Positions 34,439-44,229 of a DNA stretch of 64,000 nucleotides are shown here, one piece after another. The stretch is from assembly GCF_042186555.1 (NCBI RefSeq), contig NC_133328.1:332390039-332454038 (forward strand), in the 5' to 3' direction. This stretch comes from Aquarana catesbeiana (Eukaryota > Chordata > Amphibia > Anura > Ranidae). The notes under the pieces were generated by a model. That model did no database searches and was not told where the DNA came from. It saw only the letters and a program-made list of their open reading frames with translations. The number at the start of each line of letters is the position of its first letter. Position 1 is the stretch's first letter. Both the position numbers and the translations under genes were made by a program.

Positions 34439-36481
34439 TATCCCCCCCCTGTGCCCCAACGCCATGGAGGTGGAGGCAACAGTGGAGCTCAAACAATGGA
34501 CTCGGGAGAGGGCATCTGCATTTTGATGCAGTCTCCCGGGCCTATGCTCCACTACAAATTTAAATTCCTGGAGTGCCAGGAACCACCGAGTAACCCTGGC
34601 ATTATTCCCTTTACCCTGTCTCAACCATGTTAAAGGGGCATGGTCAGAAATCAGCCTAAACTTCCTCCCCAAAAGGTAATATCTGAGGGATTCCAGAGCC
34701 CACTTAATGGCCAGACACTCTCGTTCAATTATAGCGTAGTTTTTTTCCGCTGGTGTTAACTTCCTACTGAGGAAGACTACCGGGTGCTCCTCTCCATTAA
34801 TAACCTGTGACAACACCGCTCCCAATCCTACATCAGAAGCATCAGTTTGGACAACAAACTCTTTTGAAAAATTGGGTGCTACCAGGACAGGGTGTTGGCA
34901 CAGTGCCGACTTGAGCTCCAAAAAGGCCTTCTCAGCGTCTGCATTCCACTCCACCATGACCGATTTCCGACCCTTAGTCAGATCGGTCAATGGAGCCGCC
35001 AACGTGGCAAAGTTGGGTACAAACCTCCTGTAGTATCCCACCATGCCCAAGAATGCACGTACCTGCTTTTTTGTGAGGGGACGGGGCCAACTCTGTATAG
35101 CCTCTACCTTGCTGACCTGAGGTTTCACCACCCCTCTACCCACGATATAGCCCAGGTATTTCACCTCCTCCATTCCCAAAGCACATTTTTCAGGGTTTAT
35201 TGTAAACCCCTCCTTCCAAAGAGAGTCCAGCACTGCCTGGACTTTGGGCAAGTGTGATTCCCAGTCTCTGCTAAAAATGACTATGTCGTCCAAGTACACT
35301 GAGGCATATTTCTGGTGAGGTCGTAAAATCCTATCCATTGCTCGCTGGAATGTGGCTGGAGCAGTTTGCAATCCAAAAGGCATCCTTTTGTACTGAAAAC
35401 TCCCCTCTGGGGTAGAAAAAGCAGTTTTCTCTCTAGCAGCCTTAGTCAACGGGATTTGCCAATATCCCTTGGTAAGGTCTAATGTAGTGATATACCTGGC
35501 TGGACCTAGTCTCTCAATAAGCTCATCTACCCGGGGCATGGGGTAGGCATCAAACCGTGAAACTTCATTAAGTTTCCGAAAATCATTGCAGAATCGCAGA
35601 GTCCCGTTGGGCTTCGGTACCAACACAATCGGGCTCGACCACTCACTCTGCGATTCCTCAATAATCTCCAGGTCTAACATCTTCTTCACTTCCTCTGAAA
35701 CAGCCTTCCTTTGGGCCTCTGGGATGCGGTAGGGCCGGACAAAAACTTTGACTCCTGGTTCCGTGATGATATCATGCTCTATGGTACTCGTGAGCCCTGG
35801 CAAGTCTGAAAATTTTTCTTTATTTCTCTGCAAGAACTCCTTTGCCTGCTGGCTTTGGGTTTTAGACAGGGTATTTGCTACTTGGACACTCTCCACCCCA
35901 ACCCGAGGCTCCAATCTTGCACTAGCCAGGGAGGTCACTGGTTCCCTCTCTGTCCAGGGCTTTAACAAGTTTACATGATATATTTGATAGGGTTTCCTCT
36001 TACCCGGTTGGTGGATTTTATAATTCACCTCTCCCACTTTTTCTACAACTTCAAAGGGGCCTTGCCACCTGGCTAAGAATTTACTTTCCACAGTGGGAAT
36101 CAACACCGCTACTCGATCCCCCACTTGGAAATTCCTTATTTTAGCAGCCCTATTATAGACTCGTCGTTGAGCCTCCTGAGCTTTTTGTAAATGTTCCTTG
36201 ACTAGTGGCAACACAGTTCGGATCCTCTCCTGCATTTGGGAAACATATTCAAGAACACTCTTATGCTGACTAGGTTCACTTTCCCATTCCTCCTTAACAA
36301 AATCCAGTAGTCCGCGAGGTCTCCGCCCATATACCAACTCGAAGGGCGAAAACCCAGTGGAGGCCTGGGGCACTTCCCGGATAGCAAACAGGAGAGCTGG
36401 TAACAGACAGTCCCAGTCTTTCCCATCCCTTTGTACAACTCTCTTAAGCATAGATTTAAGGGTCTTATTAAAGCGTTCCAC
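34367..36481 (-). pseudogene. Gmr1-type pol, 3' part: integrase C-terminus, RT, RNase H
   Basis: Open frame of 704 codons entered after the frameshift. It begins at the integrase catalytic Glu (ERFNKTLKSM) and continues with the C-terminal domain (ARWQGPFEVVEKVGEVNYKI). RT follows: LDLEIIEESQSEWSSPIVLV, LDLTKGYWQIPL, FGLQTAPATFQRAMD and the catalytic VYLDDIVIFS. RNase H shows VVQTDASDVGLGAVLSQ, IERECLAIKWALE and NADALSR. RT copies the RNA, RNase H removes it, and integrase joins the cDNA. The frame runs through the polypurine tract into the LTR and stops at 34367, so the last ~24 codons are LTR-encoded. It is a pseudogene only because of the upstream shift. Confidence 0.9.
34439..34454 (-). 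promoter_or_regulatory. Polypurine tract
   Basis: On - it reads CACAGGGGGGGGATA immediately before the 3' LTR. It is the expected primer for plus-strand DNA synthesis. Confidence 0.8.
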
Positions 36482-37896
36482 TAACCCATCCGTTTGGGGA
36501 TGGTAGACCGATGTGCGCAGCTGTTTAATCCGAAGAGCTTACACACGTCGGCCATAACTCTCGACATAAACGGGGTGCCCTGGTCCGTTAGTATTTCCTT
36601 GGGAAAACCAGTCCGTGTAAACAACTGGAATAATTCCCGGGCAATAGCCTTAGAGGAGGTATTTCGCAGGGGTAGCGCCTCAGGATATCGGGTGGCATAG
36701 TCGAGAATCACCAGTATGTAGGAGTGACCTCGAGCCGACTTCACCAAGGGACCTACTATATCCATGGCTATCCTTTCAAATGGGACCTCAATTATGGGCA
36801 GAGGGACCAAAGGATTCCGGAAGTGGGTCACCGGAGCGGTCAACTGACAGGTGGGACAAGAGGTACAGTATCTCCTTACCTCTGCTTTCAGACCTGACCA
36901 GTAAAACCGGTCGGTGATCCGTGCCTCCGTCTTTTCAACTCCCAGGTGTCCCCCTAAAACATCATCATGGGCCAGGTCCAGGACCTTGCGTCTATACTGT
37001 TGGGGTACCAATAATTGCTCTACCACATTTTCTCTCACTTTGGTAACCCGATAAAGCAATTCATTACATATTGCAAAGTGTGGCCACCGCTCATTCGCAC
37101 CTGGCTCTTGGGGAACCCCATTTAATACTACCACCTGTTCCCGTGCATGGGCCAAAGTGGGGTCCTGCATCTGGGCAGTACCAAATGCCCCCTGCGGAAC
37201 ACCCAAATCCGGCAGGGCAGGGGTAACGGCCACTTCCTCATCCTCTTCCCCCAGCATTACCTGAAGTGGGAAAGGTTCCCCCCCCTCTTCAGTGTTCAGG
37301 TAGGTCTGTGAACCACACATTTTGACACCCTTAATAACATCAGCACTACTTTCATCACCATTAACCAAATCATTAGCATTTTCAAGAACATTCGGCATTT
37401 CAGGGTTATTTCTCTCAACCGCAGGAACAGAGGGACTAGTTTCTCCCCAGTCTCTGGACCGTTCAGGTAGTTCTCCTTGTCCCCACAGTTTTGCAAATAA
37501 CGGACAGTCTCGTCCTATGATAACATCATGTACCAAGTTTTTTACCACCCCCACCTCTTGAGTACCAGTGCCACATGCTGCGGAGATGGTCACCGAGATG
37601 AGAGGGTACTCTCTAGTGTCCCCGTGAATGCACACCACCCGTAAAGTTTTTCTTACCGGACCGATCTTCCCAATTACTCTAGGATGGATCAGGGTTACCA
37701 TGCTTCCGGAGTCCAGCAAAGCCCGGGCAGGGAGGTGGTTCACTTGGACTTCACACTCGAATTTCTCTTCTCCAAGATCGATATGTGTTGTACATGCTTT
37801 ATGGGCATAAAAAGACCCCCTCCGAAGAACCCCGCATTCCATGGGCTCCTCTTGCAGTGGGCAGTGGGCCCGGGTATGGCCCCAGGAATGACATTG
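36481..37896 (-). pseudogene. Gmr1-type pol, 5' part: zinc-knuckle remainder, protease, integrase core
   Basis: Same frame as gag, continuing after the UAG at 37899-37897. It first completes a CCHC knuckle (QCHSWGHTRAHC). The aspartic protease follows, with ARALLDSGSMVTLIHPRVIG. The integrase zinc domain is AHDDVLGGHLG with CTSCPTC, and its core carries Asp residues in MDIVGPL and LTDQGTPF. At about 36521-36535, where GGATTAAACAG appears to be one A short, the frame shifts and ends at 36481; the catalytic Glu lies in the next frame. Neighbouring copies would show whether the shift is private to this copy. Confidence 0.85.
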
Positions 37897-38838
37897 CTAA
37901 CATTGTACATCCCCTCCTCTCCGAACAGGAACAGGTCGCTGAGAAGGTATCAGGAGTGACTCTTGACCTTCTGGGGTGTTGGTTCCAGGGCTCCGGGGAA
38001 CGTCCTTTCGAAGGGCAGCAGTTGAACGAATAGGCCGTGGCAGACTGGGTCCTTGGCGCTTGGTAGGGCCAAGCAGATCCTCCACCACTGTGTATCGTTC
38101 TACCATCTCGACAAGGAGGTTCACTGTTTTGGGGTCTCCATGGCTGACCCACCGTTGAAGGTCGTCTGGCAGTGACCTTAGGTATCGGTCCAGCACGACC
38201 CGCTCCACGATTTGGAGGCCAGACAACATTTCGGGCTGCAGCCATTTTTTTACCAGTTGCACCAGGTCATGCATTTGAGACCGTGGTGGACGCTCTGGAC
38301 GATACTTCCATTGGTGCACTCGTTGGGCCCGAACAGCTGTAGTTACCCCCAAACGAGCCAATATTTCTGCCTTTAATTTTTGATAGTCTTTAGCGTGATC
38401 TGGTGGCAGGTCGAAGTAGGCTTTTTGCGGATCTCCGGTTAGGAAAGGAGCAATTAGGCCGGCCCACTGGTCCTGGGGCCACCCTTCTCTCTCTGCCGTC
38501 CTCTCAAATGTAGCAAGAAATGCCTCTACATCATCACTCAGGGACAATTTCTGCAAAAAATGGCTTGCCCTCACGGTCACCTGGTTGCCAGGGGCAACAG
38601 CCGCTTGCTCACGGCCCTGAGAAAGCTGCTGCACTACTTCTTTTAAGGCAGTCACTTGAGCCTGCATAACCTCTTGCTGGGTCGCTTGCTGGCCTGCCAA
38701 CTGGGCCACCAACAGGCGAGTGTTTTCTTGCTGTACCTCATGGCGAGTCTGCGCTTGTATATTAGCCAAGGACAGCTGTTTAATTAGCTCCTCCATTGCT
38801 TCAGCTTTCAGGGTTTGTGCGGCTTTAACCCAGGACAT
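37897..38838 (-). CDS. Gmr1-type Gag with SCAN-like capsid domain, ending in UAG inside the zinc knuckle
   Basis: 313 codons. Residues about 8-90 form a Gln-rich coiled coil. Residues about 100-255 resemble the SCAN/capsid fold: DVEAFLATFERTAEREGWPQ, then LQIVERVVLDRYLRSLPDDL and LLVEMVERYTVVEDLL. SCAN domains of vertebrate zinc-finger proteins are thought to derive from Gmr1-like Gag. The protein assembles particles around the RNA. It stops at TAG just after the first Cys of the CCHC knuckle (VQC-stop-QCHSWG). The start codon is the first Met after the leader, about 115 bases from the LTR. Confidence 0.88.
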   Translation of the reverse strand: MSWVKAAQTLKAEAMEELIKQLSLANIQAQTRHEVQQENTRLLVAQLAGQQATQQEVMQAQVTALKEVVQQLSQGREQAAVAPGNQVTVRASHFLQKLSLSDDVEAFLATFERTAEREGWPQDQWAGLIAPFLTGDPQKAYFDLPPDHAKDYQKLKAEILARLGVTTAVRAQRVHQWKYRPERPPRSQMHDLVQLVKKWLQPEMLSGLQIVERVVLDRYLRSLPDDLQRWVSHGDPKTVNLLVEMVERYTVVEDLLGPTKRQGPSLPRPIRSTAALRKDVPRSPGTNTPEGQESLLIPSQRPVPVRRGGDVQC

Positions 38839-38932
38839 AAATCCACTGTACTGTCCCTTTAAATGTCAGTTTTAAGTCCAATACACAAAAAAAAAAAAAA
38901 AACAGCAAGAAAAATGCCTGTTACTCTGTCCT

Positions 38933-38950
38933 GCCCGCATTCGAGCACCA
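38933..38950 (-). promoter_or_regulatory. Primer-binding-site candidate
   Basis: TGGTGCTCGAATGCGGGC on -, two bases after the 5' LTR. It starts with TGG as sites complementary to the CCA end of a tRNA do. I could not name the tRNA. Confidence 0.55.
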
Positions 38951-38952
38951 CT

Positions 38953-39376
38953 TGTAATGTTTGGGGGACCAGCTAGATCGCAGGACACAGGCTTTTCACT
39001 CAAAAGGAGATTTATTGAACTTAAATAGCTTTACAGCAGCAAAAACAAAAGAAAAAGGTTTTAGTCTCACCGACTTGCAAAGTCCAGAACTGCTATCGCA
39101 GTTAAACAATCCTTAATTTCTGTTGCAGGTAGCTTCCCCTGGCAGGAGACTTCCAGGCAGGACACTGCTATTCACTTTTGTTGCTGCACAACAAACACCA
39201 TCCACCATCCACATTCTCCTTTACACTCCTCCACACCCTCTCCAACTTCCTGTCTTGTTTTAAACCCACTTCCTCTGACAGGTGAGTTAACCCTTTTTGT
39301 TCCCTTAAAGGGACCACAGTCCAAACAGAGGGGAAACATAGCGTCCTTCCAGGACCCAGCCACGGCGTCCTGTACA
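38953..39376 (-). repeat. LTR (5' LTR of the Gmr1-type element)
   Basis: 424 bases with TG...CA ends, same as 34015-34438. It should contain promoter and poly(A) signals; AATAAA lies on - about 60 bases from its inner end. Confidence 0.95.
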
Positions 39377-39421
39377 CCACCTTCACCTGGGATCAATCCA
39401 CCCTACCTTTAATCCCCCAGA

Positions 39422-42400
39422 ATGGCTTTCAAAATAGTTTCTATCAATGCCAGGGGCTTAAACTCTCCACAGAAAAGATCTGCAGTTCTCAAAGAAGCCA
39501 ACACTCAAAAAGCCGATATTCTCTTAGTGCAAGAGACCCATTTTGCCTCTGCTAAAACTCCCAGATTCACCCTAAAAAACTACGACCTAGTTTTCTCAGC
39601 TTCAGGCCAGAAGAAGAAAAATGGAGTCCTCACTGCCATACGGAATACACTACAATTCAAACTACATCAATCCATCGCAGACCCCAACGGCCGTTTCCTG
39701 ATCCTCCTATGCGACATTAATCAAATCACCTACACTCTGATCAACTTCTACGGACCAAACAAACAGCAAACGATCTCTACGATCCATGGAGATGCCACCA
39801 CAGCAATGAGCATGACTTTTCCTACTTCTCCTCTTCTCAACTTTCCTACTCATGCATTGTCTTCTTCCTTGTTGACAAACTCACCCTCCAAGACCTGACG
39901 AACTTCGAAATTGGAACCATAACATGGTCGGACCATGCACCAATCTCCCTTACTGTGGGAAATTGCAGACCTAGAACAAACCGAATATGGAGACTTGATG
40001 CCTTCCTCATCTCTGATCCAAGTATCGTTCAAAAACTCAATATCGAACACCAGTCCTATTTCCAAACGAACAATCAACCGGACATTAATAGGTTTGTACT
40101 TTGGTCGGCATATAAAGCCTACATGCGTGGCGTCCTGATTAAACTCCAAATTAATGTTAAAAACCAGAGGTCTAAGCAAGTTGATGAGGTCCTTTCCCAA
40201 ATTACCCTTCTTGAAAACCAAAACAAAGTGAATCCCTCCCACAAACTAGCCAGTGAGCTCTTAGAACAGCGACAAAAACTCAGCAGATCAAGGCTCAACG
40301 CCTTAAAAATAAAATATCTTCCCTTCACCATCCCACCACCAAACGACTCCTGACAAATCCACAGGATATCTCTAATGCCTTTAGCGACTATTACTCTTCT
40401 CTCTACAACCTTTCAACTGACACAGCTACTCTCCAACCAACTGACCAATGCATACAAAACTTCCTATCCACTATTGATCTTCCGCTTATAACCCATACAC
40501 AACTAGAAGGCCTATCCCAACCATTCTCAGATGAAGAATTCGTAACAGCCATCAAGACACTCCCTCTCCATAAGTCACCTGGGGAAGATGGCTACACCAG
40601 CGAATTCTACAAAACATTTGACAAACTCGTCACCCCCCACCTCACTGACCTCTTCAACTCTGCTGCCACCCCTGGTTCTATACCGCTTGACATGCTGCGT
40701 TCAATCATCACCACCATCCCCAAACCAGAGAAAGACCCTACCTCCACTACCAATTACAGACCCATTTCGCTCCTCAACACGGATGTGAAAATATTTGCTA
40801 AGGTCATTGCTTCTAGATTGTCGAAATGTCTCCCCTCTCTAGTGCACACAGACCAAGTTGGCTTTATGCCAGACAGGCAGGCCCTGGATGCAACTAGAAG
40901 AGTCATTGATTTGATTCATCAGGTCACCCACACATGAATGCCTTCTCTGCTTCTGTCGCTGGACGCAGAGAAGGCGTTCGACAGGGTCCACTGGGGATTC
41001 CTGAGGACAGTGCTATCCAAATTTGGAATCACAGGGTGGTTCCAAAAGGCCATACTCTCACTTTACTCAAACCCCACAGCTAGGGTGTTAACTGATGGAA
41101 CTCTGTCTAAACCATTCGAGATCTCTAAAGGCACTCGCCAAGGCTGATTATGGAACCCCTTGCGGCAAAGATTAGAGGGGACATACGCATCTCGGGCATT
41201 AAACACAATGACGTTGAACACAAAAAAAGTCTCTTTGCCGATCATGTCATACATTTGATCACAAACCCAGCCCACTCCATGCCTGCAATCCAAGACATTA
41301 TTACTCAATTTAGCTCTGCCTCCTTCTACAAAATTAATTCCTCTAAGTCTCTGATCCTCCCACTTAATCTAACACACATACAACAGTCCCTCCTGGAAGG
41401 ATCTCTTCCTTATTCTTGGACGAAGCACTCAATCCCATACTTAGGAATAAAATTAGCCCCCTCACTACCTCAACTCTATGACCTTAACTACCGTGCCTTC
41501 CAAAAAATGCTTCCCCAACTATTAAATCAGCTGCGTACAACAGGCCTATCTAAACTAGGATGGATTGCTTCCTGTCCCCCATTCCTTCTTCACCTTCATA
41601 CAAAAACAACTTTCCAGGTATATATGGGAAACTAAACCACCCAGATGCGCTCACTACATCTTAACCAGACATCACAAAAAAAGGAGGGGTAAGCCTTCCC
41701 CACATACAAACCTACTATTATACTTCCATCCTGGACCAGCTCTACTACTGGTGGCACCCGAATCCCAATAAATCCTGGTCAATCATAAAATCATCGACTT
41801 TCAAACCAAATACACTGTGCAATATGCTCCTTATCACGTCGGCGGGCCTTCCTCCTCACACACTGCCTACTCCTTCATCAATTACGGCCTCTCTGACAGT
41901 CTGGAAAAAACTCACCCAGAAGACAACCTTAGACCACCCGTGTCATATAATACAGATCCCTCTCAGAAACTAATGTCGCAGTTACCAAATCTAAACCTGT
42001 TAAAATGGCAGAAACAAAAGATAACTAATATCTTAGACCTCTACAACACAAACAACACTCTAAAAACCTTTACGAACCTCCAAACTGAATACAACCTCCC
42101 CCACACGGAAGCCTATACATACCTGAGGATCTCCCACTTTCTTCAACGGTCTAAAATCTCTATTACGGCCAGAATTCCTGAACCAATCCACAACTTTTAC
42201 ACACACACAACATACCCAAACATGGCATCTCTACAATGTACTCTGCACTAAATGACAACAGGCCCTACTCCCAAATACCATTTCTCTCAAAATGAGCAGA
42301 AGAATTAAACATTACTGTCACCCCCGACATGTGGACACGTGCCTTTAAGCACACCTTTACAGCCTCCCACTGCTCTAATCACTGGGAATCATACCAAAAA

Positions 42401-42862
42401 ACAATACACAGATGGTATCTTACACCCTACCGTCTCTCTAAATTCTTCCCTGGTCATTCTCCTACCTGCTGGAGGTCATGTGGAAGTGCTGGTACCATAG
42501 CACACGTCCTATGGTTCTGCAGATCCCTGAGCTCATTCTGGAAACAAATATTTGCCCTAATCTCCATCATATCGCCGGTTCCAACGACCCCTGATCCCTC
42601 ACTAGCATTATTACACCTTGGAATAGAAAAATTCTCACCTAAGATACGAGTAGTAATAGTCCATCTATTACTCGCGGCAAAAATAAACATCACCAAACTC
42701 TGGAAAACCACAGATTCCCCATCCATTGCCAGCACACTTACAGATTTGAACCTTCAATGTGAAATGGAGATATTAGTTGCTAGGAAAAATCTAAGAATGG
42801 AAAAGTTTCTGTATGAATGGCATGCCTGGCTCATGCATCCAAAATGTACTGTAACCACATGA
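39422..42862 (+). pseudogene. L1 ORF2, multiply broken
   Basis: Starts MAFKIVSINARGLNSPQKR, then VQETHFA and NFYGPNKQ (endonuclease). About 100 residues, including GDFN, are deleted before TWSDHAPISL. RT follows in several frames: LHKSPGEDGYTSEFYK, TNYRPISLLNTDVKIFAKVI, QVGFMPDRQAL, LSLDAEKAFDRVHW and SKGTRQG. The CPLSP box is deleted after that, and the catalytic box reads FADH where FADD is required. The C-terminal part reaches 42862. Deletions plus a lost catalytic Asp show a dead copy. The upstream half of this L1 is at 32381-34014. Confidence 0.9.
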
Positions 42863-43182
42863 TGTACTCTCCCTGTTGTAACTTCCTCCCATTCTTGTAT
42901 TTCCTATTTATTCTCCCATTCACCCCCATCTAATGATGTAGTAAGTTGCCTAACTAACTGGTGCTCCCTCACCCTTACCACAACCCCTCTCCTCCTCCAA
43001 CCCCCCCATCAGGAGTTGAGTTGTTATATTAAAATGTTAAAATACTAAGCATGCTATCTCTATATTACCTAACTCTACTTTGTTAGTTTCAGTTTTATTT
43101 GATCCAGTCGGAATATCCGACTTATTGTAACTAACGTATAACTTGTTCACTTTGTTGAAAAGAAAATAAAGACATATGACAT

Positions 43183-43640
43183 ATCGATATGTTATGTTTC
43201 TCTCAGAGCAATGCCAAGATGGGTCTTAAAGCTTTCCTGTTGTGCAAGGTGACCGGGTCCTGAAATATCTTTACTTCAGATCCATTGAAGGTGAATTCTT
43301 CCTGTTTCCTCACTCTTTGAACCACTCCTTCTTTTAAATGATAGTCCAAAAAAAAAATGTCCCTGGAGGGATCTCCTTCCCGGCCCCAGGGTGTAAGATC
43401 CCTGTGTGCTCATTCCAATACCAAGAGCTTGCGATGCATGTAAATGAGATGGTTGTAGTGTAATGCCATGTGCTGTTAGAGCTTCTGGATATCAGCGGCA
43501 TTGTGTCCTGACACCCTTTCAACTTCCTTGAGATGGTCTGCCACTCCTTTTTTAACTTTTTCAGAGTCCAGAATATTTCCAAAAGGTTTTGCACCAATTG
43601 AGAATGTGGAGTCCTACATGATCTGAAAAGCATGAACCAG
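43183..43640 (-). pseudogene. Old L1 ORF1 fragment, central part
   Basis: On - from 43633: a coiled-coil-like start, then WHYTTTISFTCIASSWYWNE in one frame and, after shifts, FTFNGSEVKIF and LRPILALLREKHNI, typical of the L1-type ORF1 C-terminal domain. It continues at 32380 after the L1 insertion. Confidence 0.65.
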
Positions 43641-44229
43641 CCAACTTTTGTTCCATGTGTGCAACTGATTTACCATATTCAGATAAGCACTACATACCAA
43701 CTGTATTAAGGAAATCCCTAAATCTAACTGAAAGTTTCCCTAAATGTAAGCAACACTAAGTTATGAAAAAGTAAAATATTTCACTAAATTATCAATCCTC
43801 TCCTCTTCTTGAATAAAAACATTAGACAAAACTGACTTTCTTTTACTCTGGTGCGTTTCGCTGCCTTGCTCCACACTTTCTTCCATTGTCCTTTTTATCC
43901 CACATATGTAAGCCATAGCCATAGTCATTTCTAAGGGGAGCTAAACTTAAAGTTCTCCCCAAAGGAATGAAAGGGGCTGCAGCACATATGTGTAGGATGG
44001 AGAGGGATGGTGGGAAGAGCTACCTGATGAAGATAGCTGAAACAGGGTCAGAGGTGGACCAGGTGGGCTGCACTCAGGGGATGCAGCATACCCTAAGGGA
44101 CAACTTGTGCAGGTTTTAACAAAAGTTCTATTCAATTTACTAATTTTCAATTTACTAATACTTTACAATGTTAATTATTAAGCAAATAAGACTACTATTG
44201 TAGGGCCGACAGCCATCACCCCCCGTGGC
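43641..44229. other. No gene seen
   Basis: Unassigned AT-rich sequence between the old L1 ORF1 fragment and the Penelope-like element. Confidence 0.4.

Larger units (their letters stand above)
34015..39376 (-). mobile_element. Ty3/gypsy LTR retrotransposon, Gmr1-type (integrase before RT), 5.36 kb
   Basis: Complete provirus-like copy: 4-base target duplication CCAC, two 424-base LTRs, a primer-binding-site candidate, gag, protease, integrase, RT, RNase H and polypurine tract. The integrase is encoded upstream of RT, the Ty1/copia-like order known from the Gmr1 group of deuterostome gypsy elements; RT and integrase themselves are gypsy-like (YLDD, and a GPF/Y-type integrase end). A UAG in the Gag zinc knuckle and one apparent 1-nt deletion in integrase are the only coding breaks seen. 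Indistinguishable LTRs mean very recent insertion. Confidence 0.93.
32381..43182 (+). mobile_element. Decayed L1 element split by a Gmr1-type LTR retrotransposon
   Basis: The 5' end starts GGGGGCGTGGCTTGACGG. ORF1 remains lie at 32621-33480, ORF2 remains at 39422-42862, and AATAAA at 43165-43170, 12 bases before the end. The LTR element (34015-39376, with 4-base duplication CCAC at 34011-34014 and 39377-39380) lies between ORF1 and ORF2. Without it the element is about 5.4 kb. Many frameshifts and internal deletions show it is much older than its LTR guest. Confidence 0.85.

Noticed and set aside
34230..34496. ORFs on - within and next to the LTR, duplicated at 39168-39396
   Set aside because: They lie in the LTR and appear in both copies only because the LTRs are identical; no domain recognised.
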